From: Torymus aiolomorphi
Taxonomy: Eukaryota; Arthropoda; Insecta; Hymenoptera; Torymidae
DNA length: 64,000 bases
NCBI GenBank assembly: GCA_036365515.1
Contig: CM070873.1
Span: 89,101,673-89,165,672 of the forward strand
Direction: 5' to 3'
Shown here piece after piece: positions 37,722 to 51,852 of this stretch. The position numbers and the translations under genes were made by a program. Position 1 is the first letter of the stretch. Each line of letters starts with the position of its first letter. The notes below the pieces were generated by a model. That model was not told the DNA's origin. It was given only the letters and a program-made list of their open reading frames with translations, and did not search any database.

Positions 37722-40700
37722 CGGGGGAGGGAGAGACACTCTTGTGGGCTTTCTGTACGTAGCTTGTTATGCAGCACTTTTTGCGATCGGCGTGCTGGTG
37801 ATCGCCCAGATCTTTGGGCGCTCGGTTCCACGAGTAAATGACGTCAGTGTTGGTATACGTGAGTACATATACGCAGCCACGAGTATGTATATATATTTTA
37901 TTGCGCAACACGATTTCGACCCTTCGCGTGACTGCTGTGGGCTTTAAATCTTGGCTCGGGCTGTAAAACTAATAGCGCCTTCGATAAGATTTTATCGGGC
38001 CCATTGAGCAAGCCTACTCCTTTTCCGTTTTCTGGAATATGGAATGCCGTTACCAAAGTTTATTTCTGGGCTTATTGAGAGATCTCGTTAGGTCGTTCCT
38101 TTCAAATTTAACTGCATTTTCATGATAATTTTCTGTCATTTAAAAACTTGCTTACTTGCATTATTGGAGCCTAGAATTGAAATTGATTCTAAACTAATAT
38201 TCGACTATCATCATTAATGCGCGTTTACTAGCTTTTCGCGCTTGTTAAGTTATCAGAAAAAAGTTATTTATTAATATGCTGGGTCTGCGCGATCAAGTAG
38301 GTGGCAATATTATTAATTTATCGTTTCATCTTCTTCCTACATCAATAGGAGCAAATCGATTATGCTTTGATGCCGACATATTTAATTATAATAATAATGT
38401 ACGTGAAGGCAACATATGAATAATTCAGCGTCAGGTAGGAGAAAGATATTTGCCTTTAGTCGCTTTATATTTTCCTCCAAGGCAGTCACTTTTCACTTTA
38501 TTCATTGTCAATTTCATTATTGAACCCTTTGACTGAGTGATAATCTATTAAATAGTTGTAAGACCAAATAGAATATTCTTAACAGCAAGAATTTGAGTGT
38601 CCCTGCTTTCGTCGATGAGGGTAGCTGTTAAGGAGCATGATGATACAAAGTCGGAGCCGACGAGGTGTTGCCAGACCAAAATTCAGCATCGTTCAAGGTT
38701 TTTCGCTATCGCTTCTTTTCGGAAAACGATCTAGCGCACGCAAGAGGAGAGAGAGCCCAGGGGGCAGATGGACGACTCGCGAGAGCGCGTGCGAGACTGT
38801 GTGTAGGCCCCCGGGACACATTGTTTTTCGTTTTCGTGAGAGATCTAACGAACCGGTCTCGCTCGCTCGCGGGTCAAACGTGTGTGCGCGCCCGTGCGTA
38901 ATCGCCTTAAAATCTAAAGCCGACTCTGCCGCCACCGCCGACGCCGCAACCTCTCTCTCTCTCCCTCTCTCTCCCTCTCGTCCCGCGGCTAACGGGTAGC
39001 GAAAACCTGTCTGACCTTTCCGAAAGTCGCTCGTGTACCCACAGACTCTGCTCGCCCAAGTGCCAGAAGCGCTGGCGAGAACAGCGGAGCGTTTAAGAGA
39101 GGAAAAGAGAGACGAATCGCCGATTGAAAACTGCCGGATCGTGGCGGCCCGGAGCGGGTATAGATGAGCCACGTCTGCAGAGCCCGAGTTTTCAGAGTCC
39201 TGCTACAGCGCGGGAAAGAATCACGCGCGCACTCTGGCACATCGCTGCTGGTGATTCCTTTGCTGCAGCACCCTGCAGTACCATCCAGAGAGCTACGTTT
39301 CTGCCATGGGGAGACGGGGCCGGGGAGAAGGGAGTTGGGCCGTCTCCCAGGTGCGCTGCGCGTCTTGCGCGGTTAGTTACCCCTCGGGCTTCCGAAGGGT
39401 AATGCGACGCTCTTTTGTCGCTTGCTCTCGCTTCCGGCCCGATGAAGCTCGCACCCCAGACCCCAGACAGATGTCGCTTCTTCTTCATTAACGAAAAAAA
39501 GATGTATGTAGCAATGAACTTGTAAAGAATGGGCCATCGGAGCTAGTGAAAGTCTTGTGCGCGGTGTCCGTAGCTAGCTGCATTTTTGACGATCGGCCAG
39601 TGGCGCACTCGGCTTCGAAGTGAGAGTGGGTCAAGGACCCGCGGTCGCGGCGTCGAAACGAGTAGCCGGCTCGAACCGACATGCGGCGCCGCTCCGTAAT
39701 AGTCGCCACTGCGGTGTGCAACGCCGGCAGGCCGCGCGGCTTGACCCACTCCTCCTCGAGGCCTCCGCGGGCCGCGCGCAGCCCCGACCTCGCCCTTGCG
39801 CGAGCGCCCGTCGGCCGCGGGAGATAGCGCGCGAGAGCCGAGCACTCTCAGATTACCTCGAGATAACTTTAACCGGGGCGCTGCCTGGCCGCCCGTCATC
39901 CATCAGACGCGCCGGCCCCTCGCTCTCCCTCGCTTTATTTCCTTCCTCCTCCGTGGCTGCCCGGACTAGATGCCGAACGCGCGGTGACGGATTCCAACTC
40001 GTTCGGCCCTGCTGCATGAAAACCTGATGCGCGGCCCGAAGAGCCCGTGTCATCTGGCCGGCCGCGGGAGAGTCGATGAAGAAATTGAAATTAATGGCCC
40101 CCGAGCGAGTGGAGAGCTTTTCACGCGCCCCGTAGACGGTTTATCGAGATACGCGCGAGCCCGAGCCGCATTTGGTTTCTGGTCGAGCGATGGGATCAAG
40201 ACCGGTAGTTCTCTTTGACTCGCAAGAGGTCGAGAGCGCATTTCTCGTGGTGGGCATGGAAAACGAGAGCAGCCGCTGAATTATTGCCTTTCCAAGCCCG
40301 AGCGAGTCGCGCCCGCACTTAGGCATCGATATTCCTCAGACGACGGACAATTGCGCAAATTTGATCAATTTCGCCGCGAGATAAGCGCTTTGTGCTCGCT
40401 GTTTGTACAGCGATATTATTACGCGCTCCGGCAACAACATTGGATTAGGTAACCTATTGCTCGCGGAAATGAATGGAAAATTTTCTTATCAGCCGGCAAA
40501 ACAAACTTGGCTTCTGGCATTCTCGGAATATTAAATTTTTTTCGGTATATGCAACGGTTCAATGATTGCTTTTACTTGACAGGCACATATATCTTACTGA
40601 TTAATTTGCCCAAATGATGTCAGAGAGGGAAAAGAAAATAGCTCCAATATTACACTTCGAGAAGAAACTTTGTCAATAAAGTATTGAGCCGGGCAAACGT

Positions 40701-42350
40701 TTGTTCCAATCAGCAACAAAATCGAACATCGTGATTGACATCGTGACAGTCAGAGGGAGATAAGAATAATCCGCGCTACACGGAAAACGATAAAAGTTCG
40801 TTCAATCATAGTGATAATTAAAAATTGAGTTGAAGCGAAATTTGAATTATTCTATAGTTAAATAAAATCATCGACGAGAAGGATCGATGTCATCGATGTG
40901 TTGATGAATGGATAATTGGTTAATCCAAGTGAAATATACACTTACCTTTTCATATTCTAATAAAAAATTGATTTCCTAAACGTATCACAAATTAGTAATA
41001 AATCTAGTTGCTAAGAATGTGACATAACTCGCTTAATCGCTTCATCACAAACGCAATCAGTCGCTCACGTAATGCGGAAGGGCGCTATTTACGGGCGATT
41101 CTGGAAGCCACAGCAATTACACAAGAAACATTCCGGGGCTGTAGACAAACAGTAGACGATAAAAGGAAAGCGAGATGTCAGCGCACTCGCGGCCAATTAC
41201 CCCTAATATTGTGACGCGGATTAGCGTCACGCAGTGTGTCGGGATTTGCATCGAATTTGCATAATTTCGGCTGCTGCTGCTACTACTCGTGCCGGCGCTG
41301 CGCTGCTGCAGTTCACCCGTCCGATCGGGCCGCCGGTAATCCGACCGGCTAGTGGCTCAGGGCGACGGCGAATGACGTCACCGGGAGGCCAAGTCAGAAT
41401 CCGCGCGAAAGATCACCCGCGCGGCAGCAGACTCGGAGTCGAGCCGATTTAGATTTCATAGCACTCTACGATTGCACAACCAGACCAGGCAAAGGGAACT
41501 TGAACAAAAGTAGAAAGGAGCGAGAAATTAAAAGTGCGCAAATGATGATAAATGCTGTCAGAAATAAAGCAACATTTACTCGTTATTAAGTAAGGCGTTT
41601 CGTACGTGTAAATGAACTACTACTGAGTTCTGCTTCCGCTGAAACGATTAATAGGAGCTCTTTCGTTCGTATTTTTTGCTTCGCGTCTTATTATTTTCTC
41701 TTGGACTGGTTCCACAGTTGATTTTTTTCCTGCTCTGATCACCTCAAGAATTGAGAAAAATATGGAGCTCACGGAGGTTGTACAAGTATGACGTCACAAT
41801 GCCAAAAGTGTTATATTCAAGCGTGCAATGGGGGACCGACAAAGCTTTTCAAGTAGATTCCGCATGAAGATTCAAGTAGCGAAACTTAATGCTTATCGTA
41901 TAGAGATGCATTTCTGCTTTAAATGCTCGAAATAAAATGATAACGTGCAAACTCAATTCTTTTATATACTGGCCGTCCTCTGATACTAGTATGTTGTAAA
42001 AAAATAATTTGGGACTGCGTTTGTAACGTGCTCCGACGTATTCAATATCGCTTGAATCTTGGTTTTATTTTGCTCAGCATTTCGGCTACGCAGACACCTT
42101 TATACAAGCGATTACGGAAGAGAATATCACGGAGGCGCAAAGCTATCAAGTGCTTTCATTAAGAGCGAAAGAAAGACAGAGAGTAGTATAGACAGTTAGA
42201 AAAAGACAAGTAGAGAGCAGACGAGAGGCCGAGGGAGTTAGAGAAAAAGGGAAAGAGCAGCGACGCGGTGAAAAAGAGACAGCAAGACGTAGAAAGGAAG
42301 AGAAAGAGAGAAAGCCAAAAACATCGTACTAAGGGCTCGTGCGGCCCACG

Positions 42351-42370
42351 CTCTCTCTCTCTCTCTCTCT
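42351..42370. repeat. (CT)n microsatellite
   Basis: A pure CT run of 20 bp in a pyrimidine-rich segment. Confidence 0.95.
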
Positions 42371-42591
42371 CGCTCGACTCTCTCTTGCTCATCCGGACCG
42401 GTGGCCGAGCAAGAAAGATATGGAGAGAGGGAGGGAGAGAGCGAGAGCGCGCGCGCATCGTCGTTGTCAGCTCAACTCGCACAACTGGTTTTTTAAACGC
42501 AGCCAACGACGATGGCTACACTCCATTCTTCTCTTTCCTTTTTTACCGTTCTTTATAATCGTCAGTCCGTACAACGGGGACCGAAGCCCGA

Positions 42592-42658
42592 TCTCTCTCT
42601 CTCTCTCTCTCTCACTCACTCTCCTTCGCAGTATCTCTCTCTCTCGCTCTCTCTCGAT
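42592..42658. repeat. (CT)n compound tract
   Basis: Two CT runs (about 42592-42613 and 42633-42656) separated by CACTCACT and GCAGTAT interruptions. Confidence 0.93.
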
Positions 42659-42856
42659 TTTTTCCTCTCTCTTTTCGCCCCCTCTCTCTCCCGTCTCCGC
42701 AGTCAAGCTCTCACCGGCGCTATACACATCACCGTGCTTATGCACACGCGAAATGATATCGCTAAACGGAAATGCTTCTGTACGTGGCTCGCGGCCCTTG
42801 CTTCGGGCAGGGCTGGCCATTGTAGGAAGAAATGAAAAGAGAGACGCGTACGCGGC

Positions 42857-42883
42857 TATATAAAGCGGCGCAGGTATATAAAC
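42857..42883 (+). promoter_or_regulatory. Candidate tandem TATA boxes
   Basis: TATATAAAG (42857-42865) is followed 17 bp later by GTATATAAAC (42874-42883), isolated in CpG-rich sequence. Both match the TATAWAAR consensus well. I found no clear initiator at about 30 bp downstream and no supported exon, so a real promoter is only a possibility. Confidence 0.2.
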
Positions 42884-45268
42884 GTCGGGACAACAGCGCT
42901 GGCGAGCTACTTGAAAATCCGCCATTTGATATGCGAGCGCGCCGCGCGAGTCAAGGCCTCGACGAGCGCGCCTATGTCTCCTGCGACTACCGGCTTTTGT
43001 GAATCAATCGCTCATTATTTTCAGCCGGGCGACGCGAGCGCCTGCCAGATTTCAGTTTCTCCGTCGGGCCGAATGTTCAATTGAGCTGAGCAGGAGGGAG
43101 AATAAACAAGCGTGGCTCCTATTATCAACTCGCGCGCCCGACGCCAAAAAAGCCTTCTACGGTTTCATTTTCTACTTTGCATACGGCCGCGAGCTTCTCA
43201 GTTTTTTCCAATGCGGAAATGCCGGCCGAGCGGCGCGCCACGAAATTCCATAGAAAAAAAGGCTGCTCCGAAATTCCCGAGTGGCCCGTGTGCCAAGTAT
43301 TCCAAAAGTCTCTTTCTCTCTCGCTCGCTTCCTTGCACCTCCAAAGGACGGACCACTCGGTAAAAAAGGGGAGGCAGAAGGAGGAGAGCGGGCCGGAACG
43401 TGCCGCTGAAATAGTCAAACCATTCCGCGCCGAGAATCCGACAAACAAACCGCGAATACTCGGAACTTTGAGCGTATCACCCATGCAAAGGTACGACGTA
43501 CAAAGAAATACGCGACAAAAACTGCTCGCGTCTATGTATTTCTTGCATGCGTATTGATTTCAAGTTCATTTTTTCTGACGTTAACTTCTCCGTTGGATGG
43601 TAAAAACCGCTACTGGCAACTTATCTTCTTATGTAACCAAAAGTAACATTAATAACCACGTAGAGAAGTCTTTCAGCAGATGTATCATTATTAAAGAATA
43701 ATACTTTGAACAAGCCTGTTTACGTTATTATTGTAATTGCACTAGACTAGGTGGCCAGGTGCGATTGAAAAGATTGAGATTATTATTTAGCTCGATGGAG
43801 CTAGCAACAAGGAAGTTTGTATAACTTTAGCATCCATTAGCTGCCGCGCCATCTCATTCGGTGCCCACTGTTCTAAAAGTCTTGGGGATCACCGGGCGTA
43901 AGAATATTTTTCATTTACACCTGCAGACCATTGACTCTTTTATTCCCTAGCATTGTCGAGAATTATCGAAAATAAATATCAATTTATAGCAGCTGAGCGA
44001 ACGAGTAATTTGTTTGCAGGATTTTTGAATAATGAAAACGTTCGGAGGTGGCCAGTGGCTCGTCATGTTTCCAGGAGGCAAAGGGAAGCCCTAACTCGAA
44101 CTTGTTTTCGACTCGCAACTTGGCAACACAGGGGGACTGGCTTTCCCGGGCGCTCGCGGAGTCAACGGCGAAAAAAAGGCTGCACGCGCAGCGCACGCGG
44201 ATGAGCGTCCGCTCTCCGGTGGGTTGAATATTGGCCAAAAGCCGCGGCGCAGCGCGAGTGCACCTTGACAGTGTACAGTTGCCTAGTCGCATGTGCACTG
44301 CACTCGGAGCGTAAGACATCCCTTTCGTCGCGCACTGTCGTCCGAAAAACCGCCGGCCCGCGCAAACAACCGCACTCGCGATCGTGCTGCGATTTTGCAT
44401 TCCACTCGGCTTGCGATGCGCTGCGAGCGATGATTCATGCGCGCAAAAGTAATGCGTTTCGAGTCAACTTTATTCCTGCCGCTGATGGGCGCGCTCTCGC
44501 GTGCGTGCAGTCGTGCTCGCTCGTGCCTCTGCACACTTATAATTTGCAAGTGTTGGAAGATGTCCGAGTCTTTTTATAATGTTTACCTTTGTCTTAATGT
44601 ATGTAATCGTAATCTCTTTATATGACTCACTCAGTGGATATTATTGCCTTGTCTCTCAAGCATGCAGCTATATTACACTTTCACGCGGTTGCGTCTTTAG
44701 GAAAAGCCTATACAACTGCAAGTATACCTCAAATGTAAAATTATACAAATATTTCAAATGAATAAGAAGTATTACAAAGGTGGCTTAAAAAGCAGAAATA
44801 AAATAAAATGTACACAAGCCTATTGGCGTTAGTAATAAGGTTGGAAGAGCCTTTGTGCAAGTTTAATCTGCGGGCTATTCAGTTGTACATAGAACAAACG
44901 AGATTAAAGCGCAAAATATGAGTTTAGTTCGAGCTGCAGGATAGACGCCGCAGCGTAAGTCCACGCGCATGCATGTGTATAGGAGAGAAACGTTGGGAAA
45001 ACGAAAGGGCAAGAGTGAGAGGGGGAGGGAGGAAGGGGTCGGGACACAAACACAGACAGGCTGTGCAGGCGCAAAGTATTCGAATTACCCGTCTCGCACT
45101 GCTGCTAACATCTGAGCGAGGCCGGGAGAGGAGAAGAGATAGAGACAGAGCGAGCAATGTTGTGCGTGGGATCGAGGGAGGGAATTAGCGGTTTATTCAA
45201 TTATTGTAATTTACTTCTCAAACACAAACACGGCGCTCGTGTGCGGGCTCGCACCCGAGAGCGAGAGC

Positions 45269-45270
<2 letters not shown>

Positions 45271-45305
<35 letters not shown>
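45271..45305. repeat. (GA)n microsatellite
   Basis: A pure GA run of 35 bp flanked by GAGCGCGAGA variants. Confidence 0.97.
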
Positions 45306-45309
<4 letters not shown>

Positions 45310-46024
45310 ACGAGGTAGTACGCGGGGGAGGGATATATATCTTGCACTGCCGGTAAAAGACGTGTACAGCGGCGCGTGTGCACAGCGCGGTTTGCGACGC
45401 GCACCGCAAACACTCGCATTACACGCGTCGAACTTCGGGGGATTTCATTTGTTTGCCCTCAGCCTACTCTGCCTACTCGTTCGTAATTCGTACGCAGGGT
45501 TAATCCGGCGCTCGACTTTGCCTGTTGAAACTTCTTCTCCTGTGGCTTCCGATGTGCAACGCTGGATTGTTATGCAGAGCTTTTCTTTTCTATACCTCTG
45601 GGATTGCCTGCCGCTGTGTATGCTGGATTGATGCTTGATACGAGGTACGGGATCGATTGAGTATGTAAGCAATAAATTCCATTTGTATGAGAGTAGATTG
45701 CATTGGGTCCATAGTATAGGGCTAAGAATTCAGGTCCACTTGTTAGTATCGTAAAATCAACAAGGTACAGCGAACATGATTAAAACGAATATTACTATAA
45801 TATTCACTACATATCATGAATTAATATAAGAATCGTAATTAGTATCGTGTTCGAATTCCAGCCTCGGCGATTGACTAGCACCCCTATGCAGCCCCCCTGT
45901 GCAGCCGAGTTTTTCCAAATTCGGAATTTTCGCGTGCCACTGTAACCCATCTAAATCTATGTATGTCCCCATTGCTGCGCGAGTTACTAAGGCTAGATTT
46001 CAGATAGCTGTAAAATATATAAAT

Positions 46025-46059
46025 ACACACACACACGCACACGCACACACACACACACA
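46025..46059. repeat. (CA)n microsatellite with GC interruptions
   Basis: A CA run with two CACG interruptions. It lies about 165 bp after a pol III B-box-like string at 45848-45863, so it could be the tail of a degenerate SINE, though no A-box was found. Confidence 0.95.
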
Positions 46060-46804
46060 TAGTCCAACTTTCATCAATACACGCAGAAAAATGTTCCATG
46101 GAAATTACTATATCATATACTAACTCTTCAAGGGAATGCTTTATACCAACAGAAACATCTCCAAGAATAATTTACTCCTTATAAACCAGAAATCTTTTTC
46201 TTTTAATTTTAATGGATCTTTAATAATTGATATAATACTGTTGTACATTTACCCTTGATTCATACTAAATTTTGGGGTTAGAAACTACATAAATGAAATT
46301 ACATAAAAAATAAAATCCGAACATAATTATTGACGTAACTTATTCAAAAGAATCTCTCTTTCTTTCTATTCCAATTCTCGAAATCTTCTTTATTGTTCAG
46401 ATTAAAAATTTGCTTGTTTTAAATTTTACCGCTCAGTTCAGCAACCAATGATATTGCATTTGTAAAATTATAGTATTTATATTATGGAAATGTAATAGGA
46501 TAATAAGGCATGTGAAATATTAATTGAAATAAACAAATATCAAATATGTATATGTATGGAAAGATAACTGGATTTATTTATCAAATCTTAATACTAAGTG
46601 ATGTTTACAATAAATTATCATATAAATAAATTAAAATGCACGACGCGCTCACGATTCGCGTAGCTTTTCAACATATATATTTTCGGAAAAATCTACAAGT
46701 TTTTATAACACAACAAATAAAATGTTTGGTTACTTAAGCAGTGAGTACGCAGAGTCGATCGACTTCTCGTTGGCTCTTTCTGTGGCATAATACCTGTCAT
46801 AAAA

Positions 46805-47074
46805 CTAGCGCTTCTCCAGATGGTTCTGGATGTCCGTAGCTAGACTCACCGGTGCTGCTAGGATGCGCGTCGTTGGCCCAACGTCAATTCTTTTTCGTCC
46901 GAGATGCAAATAGTGAGGAGATTTGTGCGTCTTTGACTGGAGCAGCGGACGAGAGGTGTTCGATGTGACAAGAGGCGAGGAAAAAGAGAGCGAGTGTACC
47001 TTCCCCGCACCAGTTTTGTACATCGTCGAAGGAGCGCTATTGATAATAGCGCCTCCCGATGATACGAGGACCAA
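46805..47074 (-). CDS. Possible exon, unknown product
   Basis: An 89-codon minus-strand frame occupies a GC-richer patch inside AT-rich DNA. It ends ...LATDIQNHLEKR at a stop. A perfect donor string GTGAGT (46844-46849, minus) follows the peptide segment RIDVGPTTRILAAP, so the patch could be an exon ending at 46850. The frame as read starts at a TTG, and its first ATG is codon 18. No domain recognised, and frames of this length occur by chance. Confidence 0.22.
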   Translation of the reverse strand: MVLVSSGGAIINSAPSTMYKTGAGKVHSLSFSSPLVTSNTSRPLLQSKTHKSPHYLHLGRKRIDVGPTTRILAAPVSLATDIQNHLEKR

Positions 47075-47469
47075 TAAATAGGTAGCACTACGTGCTACTG
47101 GTTCCTACGCTTTTGATGCTTGCGGCCTACTTTAAAAACACCGCGTTACACATTTTAAAATGCTTCACTTATATACTTCCAGCCATCACTTTTTAAAGAG
47201 AGTATTATATATCATTTCTCAAATTTTGTCAAACTAATAACCTAACTCTCAGCTAAATTTCACATAAATCCATTGAAATACAAAGGCGAATTCGAAAGAT
47301 CGCAACAGATATTTTCCCTATTTTTCGAACTTGGTCTTGGTTTTTCAATAGATTTTCTGTCTCAGTGAAATAATTCCTTAATATATTTTCAGCAATTATT
47401 GATAAAAATTTCTATTAATGAGTATATGCAACTATAAAATTTACTATTTTGCTGCTTAAATATTTACTA

Positions 47470-48357
47470 GGGGAGACTGGGATAAAACCGGATACTGGGG
47501 CAAAACCGGAATTCTCAATTTCTCGCTTACTACTAGTGCAATCTATATAACAGTTATGGTATCTTTTTGAGAATGTTCCTGTTATCTTTTTGTATACGAT
47601 CGGTATGTTAAAAATAGCCTCGTGTTGACTTTAGAAGAGTTTAAAGATTTCTTAGCTCGCAAGACCGTGTTCATCGTAACAGTCATAGTGCGTATAATGT
47701 TTCTGTAAGCAACCTATTCTTTCAGTATGTACATAACCTTATATTATGTATGTTATAATAAATAAGTAGGGGCAATTCCTTTTCTTAATTTCACTTTTAA
47801 TTGCAAAAAATGATACTTTAGGTTGGGGTAAAACCGGATAGCTTATTTTTTTTTTCTTTTAATGTAATGATAAAATAAACCAATAATAGACATTAAGTGC
47901 GCTGGTCATACATTATACATATAAAATTAATTTGTTTTTTGGTGCAGAAATGCGTAAATGTATTAGAAAGTCTTCCCGGCAAAAATGGTCAAAAGAAAAT
48001 ATGGCTTCAGCGATTTTTTTTATAAAAAAAAAAACGTTAATTTATAATTATTAACAAAAGATTTCTTCATTAAACAACGTTTTTACATTATAGAATTATT
48101 TCTAGAATGCCAAATACCGCTTAAAATTCATTTTGAAAAGAATAATGAAAGTATCCGGCTTTACCCCGACAATTTTTTTACGGGGTGAGATCGAATACTT
48201 TCGTAAATTTCTAATAACATTTTTTACAAATATTTTTTTCGCTAAGCAAATTGATCTTCAGTTACCTGAATGTAAACTAAAAACAATTCCAGTGTTAAAT
48301 ATTGTTATTATTTTAAAAATAACATTAAAAAGTATCCGGTTTTACCCCAGTCTCCCC
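47470..48357. mobile_element. TA-flanked TIR element, GGGGAGACTGGG family, 888 bp
   Basis: The left end GGGGAGACTGGGATAAAACC and right end GGTTTTACCCCAGTCTCCCC are inverse, with TA on both sides (47468-47469, 48358-48359). The motif GGGGYAAAACCGG recurs: two copies at the left end, one near 47825 and, inverted, near 48150 and at the right end. The interior is AT-rich without a transposase. It shares its ends with the element at 17211-17973. Confidence 0.9.
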
Positions 48358-48811
48358 TATATAATATTCTAACTTCTTATCTATAATTTGTATAAGACAA
48401 TATGTCTCAAGTTATAGGAATTTTTAGTAAAAATGAGACAAACTTGAGCTGTGCAAGATAAGTTGGCAATTGTCTATAAACGCGAAAGAAAATATTTTAT
48501 TGTTTTAATTTCTTGCTCTACTCATTTTCTGTTCAGAAATTCTAAATTCGTTTTTCAGGTGGAAAATCATATTTCTAAATCCAATTCGAGTTAAATATCA
48601 ATGTAAAATAACCTAAAAGGAGTTTGTCGATAATGTACACGTCGTGAAAATTATGTGTTTTTTTATTGTGAATTTTACTTCACTACACCCAAAGAAAATT
48701 CTTGTAACCGTCACTATAAGAGAAGCAGACTGTATGGCACAATCATAAAATATGATAACCGCTGTAAATCAAAATATAACTAACCTGACTGAAATACAAA
48801 TAACATACTTT
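48358..48811. other. AT-rich spacer, nothing recognised
   Basis: About 450 bp of AT-rich sequence between a TIR element and a hairpin-ended repeat. No frame or repeat structure supported. Confidence 0.5.
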
Positions 48812-50198
<1,387 letters not shown>

Positions 50199-51654
50199 GT
50201 ATTCGAGAGTCAATGTAACAGATCGCATTTATAACCAAAATCTTATAGTTATCTTTTAAATTTTATAGTGTAAGTTTGTCAAAAACACTGTAAATTGAAC
50301 AATATTTCTATTTACTATGCCAAATAGTTATTTCTACCGTACGTTTTTGTCGCGGTGTATTCAGAATAGCAAAAATTACTAAAGTAGTACGACAGTTATA
50401 GTTGATCGAATGCAAACTTATAAGTTATGTATCTGTGTGAGAATGTGAGCCCTTGAGTGTAGCCAATAAAGTAAGCATAGATTAATCAAGTGTAAAAGAA
50501 AGGCCCAACTTTCGTCACGAAGAATAAAGCTTACCGCGCGCTGAATAGCGTGATAAAGGAAAGAATTGCCGGCTGGCTCAGAGCGGCACCTAATAGCTGG
50601 CAGGCTGCAAGTCAGTGCGCGCGTAGCGAGCCTTGAAATAACAAAAATCGTCGGCACGGTGCGCGCACGAGTCTACGGCGAAAGGGGAAGCGCGAGACCC
50701 AAATTTATGCAAATTCTTCGACGAAATACGTTTTACGGTCGTCACTGTCGTTGGCGCAATTCTTTTTCTCGCCCCTCCTACCCGCCTCTCGGTCTCTTGC
50801 AGCTCGGAGAGCTTATAGAAAAAAAACCGTTGCCGGCGCTGCTGCAGAGCCAGCCAGAGCTCGTGTCTCGCGGCAATGGAAGGGTTTTCCTTCGCGCGCG
50901 AACCGTCGCGGCTCATTCCATTGATCGGCTCTGCGAAGGAACGATCGATATGCATATGAGAGAGCTGCTGTCTGTACACACATCCGCGCACGAGTTGGGC
51001 GCAAAGAGAGAGAGAGAGAGAGAGAGAGCTGCTGTTTTTTTTTGTTACGGTTGGACCCTCGTTTGAATAACACTGAAAAATTTCCCTAAACGGTTCCGGG
51101 CTGCTGCAGCAGCCGCAGGACCTGCGGGTCAGGTTCGCCGCCTCGAATATGTATTGCATAATAAAAGAAACGCATTAGCTCGCCTCTATCCCCTCCTTTC
51201 CTTTTTTTCCCTCTTCCTGGGTAGCTGCTCGGGCGGGGGGCACAGGGCGTACGCACGCGAAGTGCATCGACTGCTACCTGCTCTCCCTCTCTCTACCTGT
51301 CGTGGCGGCCGGCCGTGCGACAAAAAGCCCGCGCGACGAAAAAAGGTCCACGGCGTGTACAAGGGGTTGCGTAAGCGAGCCCGCCCGTCTGTGTATTGGG
51401 GAAAATGGGAATGATCGGATCGGCCGATGGGGGAATCAAGTATCTTCTATTGACACGGAGCTCAATCGGCCGCGGAGACTGCGATGAAAAGGAGACACGA
51501 CGGAAGTGGGACTCCCGCTCCCGCTCTCTCTCTCTCTCTCACATCTTCGCATTTCTTCTATACTTCTGTTCGGCCGACGACGCGTAAGCAGATTTGGAGC
51601 AAAAATAACAAAAACCTATCGTAAAAATCTATAAGTTACATACATTTACAAGTT
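50199..51654. other. Mostly GC-rich segment, no gene recognised
   Basis: From about 50.4 to 51.6 kb the sequence is GC-rich with overlapping frames (166 codons +, 189 codons -) and no recognised domain. It holds short GA and CT tracts. Confidence 0.5.
51005..51028. repeat. (GA)n microsatellite
   Basis: A pure GA run of 24 bp in a GC-rich patch. Confidence 0.95.
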
Positions 51655-51852
51655 GTAGTTTTCGTTGCTGCTACGCAAAACCTAACACTTTTGGCAAAAC
51701 TGCGACGAAAACTACCATCATTAGCGACTTTTCGCTGAACTCTCACAAAAAAAATGCGATCCGTGCCATTGTGACAAAACTGACGTCTTTCGCGAGTTTT
51801 GAAATAAAACTAACGCGATTTGCAAGCTTGCCACAAAAACTAACATTATTCT
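51655..51852. repeat. Degenerate tandem repeat, period about 30 bp
   Basis: CAAAA-type unit starts recur at 51745, 51775, 51805 and 51834 (spacings 30, 30, 29), with less regular copies at about 51676 and 51707. The typical unit runs CAAAACTRACG, a short spacer, then GCGAGTTTTG, so each unit is itself partly palindromic. The left edge holds an 11-bp perfect hairpin, GTAGTTTTCGT (51655-51665) with ACGAAAACTAC (51705-51715). Function unknown; a minisatellite or remnant of a larger repeat. Confidence 0.55.

Larger units (their letters stand above)
36447..46804. other. Long GC-rich region without a recognised gene
   Basis: The first kilobase is AT-rich. From about 37.4 to 45.7 kb the DNA is CpG-rich, densest at 38.7-40.3 kb, with GA/CT tracts at 37.7, 42.35, 42.6 and 45.3 kb. 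Numerous 60-170-codon frames overlap on both strands and none has a recognisable domain. The interval 40.4-42.1 kb is of intermediate composition. Regulatory DNA of neighbouring genes is plausible but unproven. Confidence 0.5.

Noticed and set aside
40777..40795. Solitary TACACGGAAAA end, also TACACGCAGAAAAA at 46078
   Set aside because: They resemble the tips of the TA-flanked MITEs, but no inverse partner was found within a plausible distance.
42339..42863. 174-codon plus-strand frame
   Set aside because: Ser-Leu repeats from CT tracts dominate, and no other motif is present.
51655..51852. CRISPR-like array
   Set aside because: The spacing near 30 bp is suggestive, but the units are degenerate, there are no unique spacers between identical repeats, and the DNA is eukaryotic.
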